Shown here: positions 47,328 to 55,914 of the stretch, in pieces
How the letters are laid out: every line of letters starts with the position of its first letter
Numbering within the stretch: the stretch's first letter is position 1
DNA from: Methyloversatilis thermotolerans
GTDB taxonomy: Bacteria; Pseudomonadota; Gammaproteobacteria; Burkholderiales; Rhodocyclaceae
DNA: 64,000 bases
NCBI RefSeq assembly: GCF_000372885.1
Contig: NZ_KB889967.1
Coordinates: 2,989,430-3,053,429 of the forward strand
Reading direction: 5' to 3'
Notes under the pieces: generated by a model
Told to the model about the DNA's origin: nothing
The model's database searches: none
The model's input: the letters and a program-made list of their open reading frames with translations, nothing else
Program-made: the position numbers and the translations under genes

Positions 47328-48122
47328 ATGTTACGTATCGTGTCGCTCAACCTCAACGGTATCCGGTCGGCGACCGGCAAGGGGGTCTGGGACTGGGTGG
47401 CGACCGAAGCGCCCGACGTGCTGTGCGTGCAGGAACTGAAAGCGCAGCAGGCCGATCTCGACAGCACGATGCGCGCTCCGGCGGCGATGGGCGGGGCCGA
47501 CGGCCATTTCCATTTCGCGCAGAAAAAGGGCTACAGCGGCGTCGGCCTGTACGCCCGTCAGGCCCCTCAACGCGTCATCACCGGCTTCGGCGTACCCGAG
47601 TTCGACGACGAAGGCCGTTACGTCGAAGCCGATTTCGGCGAATTCACCGTGGTATCGCTCTACCTGCCGTCCGGCTCCAGCGCGCCCGAGCGCCAGGAAG
47701 CGAAATTCCGCTTCCTCGACGCCTTCGTGCCGCATCTGGCCACCCTGCGGGCACGCGGCCGCGAAATCGTCATCTGTGGCGACTGGAACATCGCCCATCA
47801 GGAGATGGACCTCAAGAACTGGAAGGGCAATCTGAAGAATTCCGGCTTCCTGCCCGAGGAACGCGCCTGGATGAGCGCCCTGCTCGGGGAACTCGGCTGG
47901 GTGGATGTCTATCGGATGCTGCATCCGGACGCCACCGAGGACTGCTATACGTGGTGGAGCAACCGCGGCCAGGCCAGGGCGAAGAACGTGGGCTGGCGCA
48001 TCGACTACCAGATCGCCACACCGGGCATCGCGGCGCGTGCCCGCGCGGCCCGCGTCTACAAGGACGTACGCTTCAGCGATCATGCTCCGCTCATTGTCGA
48101 CTACGATGTCGATAGCGCGTGA
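47328..48122 (+). CDS. xthA: Exodeoxyribonuclease III
   Basis: The product has 264 residues of the EEP nuclease fold. 'SLNLNGIRSA' (Asn), 'CVQELKAQQ' (Glu metal ligand), 'GDWNIAHQEMDLKN' and 'RIDYQIATP', with the final catalytic His in 'FSDHAPLIVDYD', are all present. It cleaves AP sites and 3'-blocked ends in base excision repair. Starts at ATG 47328 with GGACA upstream. Confidence 0.95.
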   Translation: MLRIVSLNLNGIRSATGKGVWDWVATEAPDVLCVQELKAQQADLDSTMRAPAAMGGADGHFHFAQKKGYSGVGLYARQAPQRVITGFGVPEFDDEGRYVEADFGEFTVVSLYLPSGSSAPERQEAKFRFLDAFVPHLATLRARGREIVICGDWNIAHQEMDLKNWKGNLKNSGFLPEERAWMSALLGELGWVDVYRMLHPDATEDCYTWWSNRGQARAKNVGWRIDYQIATPGIAARARAARVYKDVRFSDHAPLIVDYDVDSA

Positions 48123-48205
48123 AGGTGCGGAGCGCATTGACGGAACCGGCCGAACCCGGATGGCGTCGGGCCGAGAAACAGCTCACCGAGCGAGGAGGAG
48201 GGATC

Positions 48206-49198
48206 ATGAAGCGGGTCAAGGTCCTTGCGTACATTGCGGCGCTGTCGCTGTCCATGCCGGCGGCCGCAGCCTATTCAGGTCTGTACGTGTTCGGCGACAG
48301 CCTGTCCGACACCGGTAATTTCCTGGCGGCCACCGGCAATGTCTTCCCGTCGCCCGCCTTCGGCTATGCCAGCGGACGCTTTTCCAACGGACCGGTCGCG
48401 GTCGAGTACCTGGCGGACAGCCTGGGCACGACGCTGACCAATTACGCGTTTGGAGGCGCCCGCACCGGCACCCCGGCCGGCGGGGGATCGGACAACTATG
48501 TGGACGACAGCGGTCTGCTCGGTCTGCCCGCCAACGCCTTCAACGGCACCGGCGTGACGGCCCAGGTCGCCCGCTACCTGGGCGATGCCGGCGGCGCCGA
48601 CGCGAATGCGCTGTACCTGATCTGGGCCGGTCCGAACGATTATTTTCTGCCCGACGCGCTGTCCTCGTCCGCCACCGTGAGCAATGCGATCGCCCACATC
48701 GGCAGCGCCATCACCGCGCTGTACGACCAGGGTGCCCGCAACTTCCTGATCCCGAACATGGCCGACCTCGGCCGCACGCCCTCGCTGCTGGAGGAGGGGC
48801 CGCTGGTATCCACCCTCGGCAGCCAGCGCAGCATCGAGCACAACGCAGCACTGGAGAGCCTGCTTGCCTCGCTCGACCTGACACTGGCGAACGCCGACAT
48901 CCGCAGCGCCGATGTGTTCGGCATGATGGAATCGGCCATCGCTGATCCGGATCAATACGGCTTCACCGATGTCGACACACCCTGCAGGGAAGTATTGGCC
49001 TGCGTGGTCAGCGGCGTGGGCCATCTGTTCTGGGATGACGTTCACATCACCTCCCAGGCGCATCGACTGGTGGCACAGACCTTTGCGGTCGCGCTGGTGC
49101 CGGAGCCGCATTCGTGGATGCTGCTGGCAGGCGGACTGTTCGCGACCGGCGTAGCCCTGCGCCTACAACGCAGGACGGCAAACAGCGACAGGCTTTGA
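48206..49198 (+). CDS. Secreted GDSL/SGNH hydrolase with PEP-CTERM sorting tail
   Basis: The product has 330 residues. A signal peptide (about 1-22) is followed by the SGNH hydrolase domain: nucleophile S32 in 'FGDSLSDTGN', 'GPNDY' (block III Asn) and Asp/His in 'WDDVHIT'. The C-terminus carries a PEP-CTERM signal: 'VPEP', a hydrophobic helix and then a basic tail 'RLQRR'. Exosortase should cleave and anchor or release it. It may be an esterase or phospholipase; the substrate is unknown. The ribosome site GAGGAGGAGG before ATG 48206 is very strong. Confidence 0.9.
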   Translation: MKRVKVLAYIAALSLSMPAAAAYSGLYVFGDSLSDTGNFLAATGNVFPSPAFGYASGRFSNGPVAVEYLADSLGTTLTNYAFGGARTGTPAGGGSDNYVDDSGLLGLPANAFNGTGVTAQVARYLGDAGGADANALYLIWAGPNDYFLPDALSSSATVSNAIAHIGSAITALYDQGARNFLIPNMADLGRTPSLLEEGPLVSTLGSQRSIEHNAALESLLASLDLTLANADIRSADVFGMMESAIADPDQYGFTDVDTPCREVLACVVSGVGHLFWDDVHITSQAHRLVAQTFAVALVPEPHSWMLLAGGLFATGVALRLQRRTANSDRL

Positions 49199-49279
49199 TT
49201 GCGGCCGATGCCATAAAGCTTTACCTTCGACCTACCGGTTCCGAATCGCGGAACGATGCAACGAACAAGGAGAACTGAT

Positions 49280-49600
49280 ATGTCCGACCTGATCGATCAA
49301 AGCAATGTCACCAAGGAAAAGCTGGTGGCGGACCTCAAGGTGGTGATCGCCGACGCGGAAGAGCTTCTGCGCGCCACTGCCAACCAGGCCGGCGAAAAGG
49401 TCGTCGAACTGCGTGCCCGCATGCAGGAAAACCTGACTTCCGCGCGCCACAAGCTGGCCGATGCGGAAGCCGCGCTGAAGGAAAAGTCGCGCGAAGTGGC
49501 GCGCGCCACCGACGACTACGTTCACGAGCACCCATGGAAATCCATGGGCGTGGCTGCGGGTGTCGGCCTGCTCGTGGGCCTGCTGATCGGCCGCCGCTGA
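49280..49600 (+). CDS. DUF883 (ElaB/YqjD-like) membrane-anchored protein
   Basis: The product has 106 residues. A helical amphipathic body (about 10-80) is followed by 'HPWKSMGVAAGVGLLVGLLIGRR', the C-terminal anchor typical of DUF883/ElaB/YqjD proteins, which tether ribosomes at the inner membrane in stationary phase in E. coli. AAGGAG lies seven bases before ATG 49280. It is first in a trio resembling yqjD-yqjE-yqjK. Confidence 0.9.
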   Translation: MSDLIDQSNVTKEKLVADLKVVIADAEELLRATANQAGEKVVELRARMQENLTSARHKLADAEAALKEKSREVARATDDYVHEHPWKSMGVAAGVGLLVGLLIGRR

Positions 49601-49608
49601 GCATCATC

Positions 49609-49989
49609 GTGGCCGCCCCTCCCCGGCCCGAACGTGCTGCCGTTTCGCTCAAGGGACTCATTTCCAGCCTGATCGAAATCATTCATGTCAGGCTGGAACT
49701 GCTGACCGTCGAAGCACGCGATGAGGCCCTGCGCCTGACCGAACTGCTGGTCTATGGCGCGCTGGCGGTCGCTTTCCTCACCTTCGGCATCGCCTTTCTC
49801 GCTGTGCTGCTGACCGTGCTTCTGTGGGACAGCCACCGTCTGCTGGTCCTTACTCTGTTTTCCACGCTGTTCATCACGCTCGGTGGCATTGCCGCCGTGA
49901 TCGCCCGCGCGCGCATCGCCGAGGGCACGCGTCTGTTCGCCTCCACGCTGGACGAGCTGAGACGCGATCGGGACATGCTGGACTCATGA
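49609..49989 (+). CDS. YqjE-like (phage holin superfamily III) membrane protein
   Basis: The product has 126 residues. Two hydrophobic helices (about 50-75 and 80-105) separate a charged N-terminus and C-terminus, as in YqjE/DUF1469 'putative phage holin' proteins. GTG 49609 is the first in-frame start after the DUF883 gene, eight bases after its stop. Its stop overlaps the next gene by four bases (ATGA). The holin name is a family label, not evidence of phage origin. Confidence 0.82.
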   Translation: MAAPPRPERAAVSLKGLISSLIEIIHVRLELLTVEARDEALRLTELLVYGALAVAFLTFGIAFLAVLLTVLLWDSHRLLVLTLFSTLFITLGGIAAVIARARIAEGTRLFASTLDELRRDRDMLDS

Positions 49990-50273
49990 ACGAGCGTCGG
50001 CTGCGCCTGGCGTTGCGCAGGGAACGCCTGGTCGAGCGTTCGCGCAGGCTGCGCCGTGAAGCCGCAACGCAGTCCGCGGTGCTCGATCCGCTGTTCAACA
50101 CGATAGACCATGTCCGGGACGGCATCGCCTGGGTGCGCCGCAATCCCGAGATGCTGGCAGCCGGGGTGGTGGGGTTCGCGCTGGTCCGGCCCCGCAGGGT
50201 ATGGCGCTGGGGCCTGCGACTGTGGGGCGCATGGCGCCTTCTCGGGTCGCTGCACCAGCGGCTGGATCGCTGA
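49986..50273 (+). CDS. YqjK-like small protein
   Basis: The product has 95 residues, strongly basic at the N-terminus ('RRLRLALRRERLVERSRRLR'), with a weak hydrophobic segment around 'EMLAAGVVGFALVRP'. Its place after DUF883 and YqjE genes, with ATGA coupling, fits YqjK. The role is unknown. Confidence 0.75.
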   Translation: MNERRLRLALRRERLVERSRRLRREAATQSAVLDPLFNTIDHVRDGIAWVRRNPEMLAAGVVGFALVRPRRVWRWGLRLWGAWRLLGSLHQRLDR

Positions 50274-50391
50274 TCGGAGTTTTTCCCGGGAAGACCGGGC
50301 GAACCGACCGGTCGCCCGAGGCAGGCGACACTCAAGTTTCTGGCAACGAGGCCGAATTCAGCTCATCCGCACAGATCACACCCTCCCGTCC

Positions 50392-51255
50392 ATGAGCAGC
50401 ACTCCCCATACCGCCGAAGAACTGGCGCGGCGCACCACCGAACTGGTCACGCTGCCGGCCATCTATCACCGCGTCAAACAGGTGATCGACGATCCGGATG
50501 GATCGGTCATCGAACTGGCCAAGGTGGTGGCGGCGGATCCGGGCATCACCCTGCGCGTGCTGCGGGTCGTAAACAGCGTGTTCTATGGCTTTCCCGGGCG
50601 CATCGAAACGATGTCGCGCGCGGTCAGCGTGCTCGGCATGCAACAGGTGCACGACATCGTGCTCGCCACCACGGTGACCTCGGTGTTTGCCGGCATGCGT
50701 CCCGAACGGATGGATGTGGCCCGGTTCTGGCGCTGTTCGGCGATGCGCGGCCTGCTCGCCCGCGCTGCAGCCAAGAGCTGCGGCCTGCTCGATGCGGAAC
50801 GTCTTTTCGTCGGCGGCATACTGGCCGACATCGGCCACATGGTCATGTACATGCAGACGCCGCAACGGGCGGAACAGGCGCTGGTGGAAAGCCGCACCTC
50901 GGGCGCCGCGCTGGATCAGCTCGAACGCGACATCGTCGGCTGCGATTACGCCCAGGTCGGTGCCGCGCTGCTGCAGGAATGGCGGTTGCCGCGCGGCTTC
51001 GCGGTATCGATAGGCGGCCAGCTCGACCCCTTGCGTGCTGCACCGCATGAATTCGAGGCGTCGCTGCTGCATCTTGCGCGCAACGCAGTCGGCCATGACG
51101 CGGAACTGGTCGATTCCGCACGCATCGTCGCCAGCACGCATCCCACCGCCTGGCACATCGTGCGCCTGGAGCCCCAGGCCTTCGAAGGCGCCTGCGCCGA
51201 GGCGTCGAGCGCCCTCGGTGCGGTGATGAACCTCTTCTTCACCGACTTCGCCTGA
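50392..51255 (+). CDS. HDOD domain protein
   Basis: The product has 287 residues. An HDOD domain (about 10-215) has 'LPAIYHRVKQVIDDP', 'DPGITLRVLRVVNS' and 'GGILADIGHMVMYMQ'. HDOD proteins resemble HD phosphohydrolases without the full metal site and act in signalling, often beside two-component or c-di-GMP genes. It stands alone, followed by the AmpG gene 100 bp later. Confidence 0.88.
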   Translation: MSSTPHTAEELARRTTELVTLPAIYHRVKQVIDDPDGSVIELAKVVAADPGITLRVLRVVNSVFYGFPGRIETMSRAVSVLGMQQVHDIVLATTVTSVFAGMRPERMDVARFWRCSAMRGLLARAAAKSCGLLDAERLFVGGILADIGHMVMYMQTPQRAEQALVESRTSGAALDQLERDIVGCDYAQVGAALLQEWRLPRGFAVSIGGQLDPLRAAPHEFEASLLHLARNAVGHDAELVDSARIVASTHPTAWHIVRLEPQAFEGACAEASSALGAVMNLFFTDFA

Positions 51256-51355
51256 ACGCGGCGCCGCGCAGCGGCAGGCATCCGAGGAAATGCGGCACAC
51301 GCGGGCGCGGACTGGTATCTTCGCCGGCTGACGCCGCTTCCACCGATCCGCACCC

Positions 51356-52780
51356 GTGAATCCTTCGTCCCCGCTGTCCGGCTGGCTGGACAGTTTCAAG
51401 GTCTATGCGCACCCGCGCGTGGCCGGCATGTTCTTTCTCGGTTTTTCCGCCGGCTTGCCTCTGATACTGGTGCTCGGCACGCTGTCCTTCTGGCTGCGCG
51501 AAGCCGGCATAGAGCGCTCGACCATAGGCTATTTCAGCTGGATAGGGCTGGCCTATGGCTTCAAGTGGATGTGGTCGCCGCTGGTGGACCGGCTGCCGCT
51601 GCCGCTGCTGTCCCGCAGGCTGGGCCGCCGCCGCGCCTGGCTGCTGCTGTCGCAGCTCGCCATCGCCGGCGCGCTGTTCGGCATGGCGCAGACCGACCCC
51701 GCGCAGGCGATCGAACGCATGGCCTGGTGTGCGCTGGCGGTCGCCTTCGCCTCGGCAACCCAGGACATCGCGCTCGATGCCTATCGCATCGAAGCGGTCG
51801 AACAGAGCCTGCAGGGCGCGATGGCGGCCACCTACCAGGGCGGCTACCGCATCGCCATGATCGTCGCTTCAGCCGGCGTGCTGTGGCTGGCGGCCTGGGC
51901 CGACACGACGGAACAGCTTTACGAACACGGCCCGTGGCGCTTCGCCTATCTGGTGATGGCGGCCATGATGGCGGTCGGCGTGGTGACCACGCTGCTCATC
52001 CGCGAACCGGACGCGCCGGTGTCGGCCGACACGCTGCAGCGCGAACGGCGCGCACGCGAATGGCTCATGCGGGGCGGGCTGCACGGCCCCTTGCTGCAGC
52101 TCGCGACCTGGCTGCACGGTGCGGCGGTCTCGCCCTTCGTCGATTTCATCCGGCGCTACGGCTGGCAGGCGGTGCTGCTGCTCGCACTGATCGGCACCTA
52201 CCGCATTTCCGACGTGGTGATGGGCATCATGGCCAATACCTTCTATGTGGACATGGGGTACACCAAGGACGAAGTGGCCAGCGTGGCCAAGGTGTATGGC
52301 GTGGCCATGACCATAGCGGGCGCCTTCATCGGCGGCGTGCTGACCGCCCGGCTGGGCGTCATGAAAACGCTGTTCCTGGGCGCGCTGCTGTCGTCGGCAA
52401 CCAATCTGCTGTTCGTCTGGCTGGCCGGGCGGGGCCACGACGTGAACGGCCTGATATTCGCGGTATCCGCCGACAACCTGTCGGCCGGCATCGCGTCGTC
52501 GGCTTTCGTCGCCTATCTGTCGGGCCTGACCAATGTCGCCTACTCGGCCACCCAGTATGCGTTGTTCAGTTCGCTCATGCTGCTGCTGCCGAAATTCGTG
52601 GCCGGTTTTTCAGGTGTGTACGTCGATGCCCACGGCTACGAAGCCTTCTTCACCGGTACCGCATTGCTCGGTGTACCGGTGCTGGCGCTGGTGCTGCTCG
52701 CTGCGCGCGCGAAGGGCAGGGAACAGGGGCCAGGGGCTGGAGAAAGCATGCGGGCGGTTTCGCCGCCCGGAACTCCCTGA
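51356..52780 (+). CDS. ampG: AmpG-type muropeptide permease (MFS)
   Basis: The product has 474 residues with 12 to 14 hydrophobic helices. 'LGFSAGLPLILVLGTLSFWL' and 'GFKWMWSPLVDRLPLP' mark the AmpG branch of the major facilitator superfamily, which imports GlcNAc-anhMurNAc peptides for cell-wall recycling. The start is GTG 51356. A 7-bp stem (CGGGCGG/CCGCCCG, 52751-52769) near the 3' end has no T-run. It is convergent with metW, three bases away. Confidence 0.88.
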   Translation: MNPSSPLSGWLDSFKVYAHPRVAGMFFLGFSAGLPLILVLGTLSFWLREAGIERSTIGYFSWIGLAYGFKWMWSPLVDRLPLPLLSRRLGRRRAWLLLSQLAIAGALFGMAQTDPAQAIERMAWCALAVAFASATQDIALDAYRIEAVEQSLQGAMAATYQGGYRIAMIVASAGVLWLAAWADTTEQLYEHGPWRFAYLVMAAMMAVGVVTTLLIREPDAPVSADTLQRERRAREWLMRGGLHGPLLQLATWLHGAAVSPFVDFIRRYGWQAVLLLALIGTYRISDVVMGIMANTFYVDMGYTKDEVASVAKVYGVAMTIAGAFIGGVLTARLGVMKTLFLGALLSSATNLLFVWLAGRGHDVNGLIFAVSADNLSAGIASSAFVAYLSGLTNVAYSATQYALFSSLMLLLPKFVAGFSGVYVDAHGYEAFFTGTALLGVPVLALVLLAARAKGREQGPGAGESMRAVSPPGTP

Positions 52781-52783
52781 TCC

Positions 52784-53386
52784 CTAGCCTCCAGTCCCTC
52801 CAAGCCGATACAGCGCAAAGCTGCCCAGGAAGTTCGGTTCGTCCTTGACCGGCTGGCCGTCGTCGTCGAGCACCAGGCGTTCGTGTATCCGTATGCCCAG
52901 CTTGTCGCACAGCGACTCGAAATCGACGATGGTGAAGAAGCGGACATTGGGCGTGTCGTACCACTGGTAAGGCAGGCGGTCGGACACCGGCATGTGGCCG
53001 TCCATGATGGCCATGCGGTGCTTCCAGAAGGCGAAGTTCGGGAAACTCACTACCGCCTCGCGGCCGACGCGCAGCATTTCGGTCAGCAGTTTTTCGGTCC
53101 GGTGCAGGGTCTGCAGCGCATTGGAAATGATGACCAGGTCGAAGCTCTGGTCGACGAAGTCGTACAGCCCCTTCTCCAGATCGATCTGCAGCACGTTGAT
53201 GCCGTTCTTCATGCAGGCGATCACGCGCTCGATGTCGATCTCCACGCCGTAGCCGGTCGCTCCCCGCGTGCGTTCCAGATGGCGTAGCAGCGAACCATCG
53301 CCGCAGCCGAGGTCGAGCACGCGGCTGCCTTCGCTGACCCAGCCGGCGATCACGCCGTAATCCACACGTCCGTCAAATGCGCTCAT
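52784..53386 (-). CDS. metW: MetW methyltransferase-like methionine biosynthesis protein
   Basis: The product has 200 residues. The SAM-binding fold has 'SRVLDLGCGDGSLL', 'YGVEID' and 'FDLVIISNALQTLHR'. MetW is paired with MetX in beta- and gammaproteobacteria and is needed for full MetX activity in some species. ATG 53386 follows GAGG and lies eight bases after the metX stop. Confidence 0.93.
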   Translation of the reverse strand: MSAFDGRVDYGVIAGWVSEGSRVLDLGCGDGSLLRHLERTRGATGYGVEIDIERVIACMKNGINVLQIDLEKGLYDFVDQSFDLVIISNALQTLHRTEKLLTEMLRVGREAVVSFPNFAFWKHRMAIMDGHMPVSDRLPYQWYDTPNVRFFTIVDFESLCDKLGIRIHERLVLDDDGQPVKDEPNFLGSFALYRLGGTGG

Positions 53387-53394
53387 GGCAGGCC

Positions 53395-54537
53395 TCAAGT
53401 CGTGATGTTGTCGAAGTAGGCGCGCAGCACCGAGTGGTAGTGCGGATCGTCCAGCAGGAAGGAATCATGGCCGGCGCTCGATTCGATTTCGGCATAGCTC
53501 ACATTGCGGCGGTTGCGCATCAGCGCGTCGACGATTTCGCGCGAGCGCGATGGCGCAAAGCGCCAGTCGGTCGAGAAGGACACCAGCAGGAAGTCGGCGC
53601 GCGCAGGCGCGAAGGCCGCCGCCAGATCGCCGCCGGCATCGCCCGCAGGATCGAAGTAGTCAAGCGCACGCGTCGCCAGCAGATAGGTGTTGGCGTCGAA
53701 GCTGCCGGCGAACTTGTCGCCCTGGTAGCGCAGATAGGATTCGACCTCGAATTCCACCTCGAAACTGAACTTGCGCCCGCCCTCGCGCAGGCGGCGACCG
53801 AATTTCTCGGCCATCAGTTCGTCCGACTGATAGGTGATGTGACCCAGCATGCGTGCCAGCCGCAGGCCACGACGCGGCAGCGTGTCGTGTTCGTAGAAGT
53901 GGCCGCCGTGGAAGTCCGGATCGGTGATGATGGCCTGGCGCGCCACCTCGTTGAAGGCGATGTTCTGCGCGGTGAGCTTGGGCGCGGACGCGATCACGAT
54001 GGCGTGGCGCACGCGCGACGGACAATGGATGCTCCAGCTCATCGCCTGCATGCCGCCCAGGCTGCCGCCCATCACCGCCGCCCATTCGCCGACGCCGAGG
54101 CGGTCGGCCAGCAGCGACTGCGCCGCCACCCAATCCTCGACCGTCACCACCGGGAAGTCGGCGCCCCAAGGCTTGCCGGTTTCCGGATTGACCGTGATCG
54201 GCCCGGTCGAGCCGTGACAGCCGCCGAGGTTGTTCACCGCGATGACGAAGAAGCGGCGCGTATCCAGCGGCTTGCCCGGACCGATCAGGTTGTCCCACCA
54301 GCCGAGGTTCTTCGGCGCGTCGGCGTAGAAACCGGCCGCGTGGTGATGGCCGGACAGCGCCGGACACACCAGCACCGCATTGCTGCGCGCCGCATTGAGT
54401 TCGCCGTAGGTTTCGTACATCAACTCGAAAGCCGGCAGTACGGCGCCGCTCTTCAAGGTCAGCGGCGAATCGAAACGCGCGCACAGCGGGCTGACGACGC
54501 CCACGCTGTCGGCGGGAATGGCATGTTCAGTGGTCAT
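53395..54537 (-). CDS. metX: Homoserine O-acyltransferase MetX (probably succinyl-specific)
   Basis: The product has 380 residues of the alpha/beta hydrolase fold. The nucleophile is S159 in 'GGSLGGMQA', with Asp in 'STDWRFAP' and His in 'SAGHDSF'. It activates homoserine for methionine synthesis. MetX enzymes paired with MetW in proteobacteria are often O-succinyltransferases, but the acyl donor cannot be decided by eye. ATG 54537 directly follows the T-run of a terminator hairpin and has no Shine-Dalgarno sequence; a probable SAM-II riboswitch lies upstream. Confidence 0.92.
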   Translation of the reverse strand: MTTEHAIPADSVGVVSPLCARFDSPLTLKSGAVLPAFELMYETYGELNAARSNAVLVCPALSGHHHAAGFYADAPKNLGWWDNLIGPGKPLDTRRFFVIAVNNLGGCHGSTGPITVNPETGKPWGADFPVVTVEDWVAAQSLLADRLGVGEWAAVMGGSLGGMQAMSWSIHCPSRVRHAIVIASAPKLTAQNIAFNEVARQAIITDPDFHGGHFYEHDTLPRRGLRLARMLGHITYQSDELMAEKFGRRLREGGRKFSFEVEFEVESYLRYQGDKFAGSFDANTYLLATRALDYFDPAGDAGGDLAAAFAPARADFLLVSFSTDWRFAPSRSREIVDALMRNRRNVSYAEIESSAGHDSFLLDDPHYHSVLRAYFDNITT

Positions 54538-54538
54538 G

Positions 54539-54572
54539 AAAAAACCCGGTAGGCCAAAGCCAGGACCGGGTT
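54539..54572 (-). terminator. Intrinsic terminator abutting the metX start
   Basis: On the minus strand AACCCGGT and ACCGGGTT form an 8-bp stem around a 14-base loop (54565-54572 and 54543-54550), followed directly by TTTT and then the metX ATG one base later. It looks like a transcription attenuator switched by the upstream riboswitch, and would also mask the ribosome site. Confidence 0.75.
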
Positions 54573-54573
54573 C

Positions 54574-54660
54574 GCCCTCGCTTTAGCCGAATTTATGAGG
54601 GAATCCGGCCAAGCCGGAAAAACCCGGGCGCCCGCAAGCTGAGACAAATCGGCGCCCTTA
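54574..54660 (-). promoter_or_regulatory. Probable SAM-II (SAM-alpha) riboswitch upstream of metX
   Basis: On the minus strand a 7-bp stem GGGCGCC/GGCGCCC (complement of 54651-54657 and 54626-54632) encloses a loop with GATTTG and GCTTGC, as in SAM-II P1/L1. The conserved 3' part, ATAAATTCGGCTAAAGCGAGG (complement of 54576-54596), matches the SAM-II tail pattern AUAAA...GCUAAA..GG. Between them lies an extra hairpin (CCGGCTTGGCCGG, complement of 54605-54617) not in the minimal motif. Position before metX fits SAM feedback. A covariance search would decide it. Confidence 0.72.
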
Positions 54661-54710
54661 AACAAACCCCATTCTCGCGAATCGGGCCGGAAAGTCAATC
54701 GGTCGGGCAG

Positions 54711-55028
54711 TCAGACCGTCACCGCGGTGCCGCTGACGCACACCATGAGCATGCCGTTGTCGGCGCCCAGCACCTCGTAGTCGATGTCTATGCCGACGAT
54801 GGCGTTGGCGCCCAGGCGGGCGGCGGCTTCGCTCATGTCCTCCATCGCGGCGTTGCGGGCATCGGCCAGCGTGCTTTCGTAGGCACCGGCGCGCCCGCCG
54901 ACGACATTGCGTATGCTGGCGAACAGGTCCTTGAAGATGTTCGCGCCTATGATGGCCTCGCCGGTCACCACGCCGTGATACTGGCGGACGGGACGACCTT
55001 CGAGCGTGGGGGTGGTGGCGAGCAGCAT
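54711..55028 (-). CDS. YbjQ family protein (UPF0145)
   Basis: The product has 105 residues. '[22 protein letters not shown]' and '[16 protein letters not shown]' are family hallmarks (DUF74/UPF0145). It forms pentameric rings; function unknown. ATG 55028 has GGAGG eight bases upstream; an ATG six bases earlier would sit too close to it. It lies between metX and yebC on the same strand. Confidence 0.9.
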   Translation of the reverse strand: MLLATTPTLEGRPVRQYHGVVTGEAIIGANIFKDLFASIRNVVGGRAGAYESTLADARNAAMEDMSEAAARLGANAIVGIDIDYEVLGADNGMLMVCVSGTAVTV

Positions 55029-55047
55029 GCGCATGTCCTCCAGTGGA

Positions 55048-55776
55048 TTACTCTTCGTCCATCACCGCCGTGGTGTAGACCTCCTGCACGTCGTCCAGAC
55101 TGTCCAGGGCGTCGAGAAGTTTCTGCATCTTGGCGGCGTCGTCGCCAGCGAGCGGCGATTCGTTCAGCGGCTTCATCGTCACTTCGGCGAATTCGGCCTT
55201 GAAGCCGGCCTTTTCCAGCGCATCCTTCACGGTGACGAAATCGGCCGGCGGGCTGATCACTTCGATCGAGCCGTCGTCATTGCTCAGCACGTCCTCGGCG
55301 CCGGCCTCGAGCGCCGCATCCATCAGCGCGTCCTCGGCGGTGCCGGGTGCAAAGATGAACTGGCCGCAGTGCTTGAACATGAAGGCAACCGAACCGTCGG
55401 TACCCAGATTGCCGCCGTGCTTGGAAAACGCGTGACGGACGTCGGCCACGGTACGGGTACGGTTGTCGGTGAGACAATCCACCATGACCGCGGCGCCGCC
55501 GATGCCATAACCTTCATAGCGGATTTCCTCGTAGCTCGCGCCGTCGAGCTCGCCGGTGCCGCGCTTGACCGCGCGATCGATATTGTCGCCCGGCATGTTC
55601 TCGGCCTTGGCCTTGTCGATGGCCATGCGCAGACGAGGATTGAAGTTGGGGTCGCCACCGCCCATGCGCGCGGCGACGGTGATTTCCTTGATCAGCTTGG
55701 TGAACACCTTGCCCCGCTTGGCGTCCTGACGCCCCTTGCGGTGCTGGATGTTGGCCCATTTCGAATGACCGGCCAT
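55048..55776 (-). CDS. yebC: YebC/PmpR transcriptional or translational regulator
   Basis: The product has 242 residues. '[23 protein letters not shown]' and '[17 protein letters not shown]' are diagnostic. YebC proteins act as DNA-binding regulators and, in recent work, as factors relieving ribosome stalling at prolines. ybjQ follows 19 bp after. Confidence 0.95.
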   Translation of the reverse strand: MAGHSKWANIQHRKGRQDAKRGKVFTKLIKEITVAARMGGGDPNFNPRLRMAIDKAKAENMPGDNIDRAVKRGTGELDGASYEEIRYEGYGIGGAAVMVDCLTDNRTRTVADVRHAFSKHGGNLGTDGSVAFMFKHCGQFIFAPGTAEDALMDAALEAGAEDVLSNDDGSIEVISPPADFVTVKDALEKAGFKAEFAEVTMKPLNESPLAGDDAAKMQKLLDALDSLDDVQEVYTTAVMDEE

Positions 55777-55914
55777 TTCAGACTTCCGTCCAGTGATGTT
55801 GAAAACGGGATTTTAGACGAGGCGCCGCCCGGCGGGCTCAAGCGCCACGACGGCCCATCCGTTAGAGCCCTACGGGCATTCTTTGGACCGGGACCTTCTG
55901 CGGCCCCGTTCGGC

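Noticed and set aside
49609-49989. Prophage remnant, from the 'phage holin' family name
   Set aside because: The gene sits in a yqjD-yqjE-yqjK-like housekeeping trio and no other phage gene is nearby.
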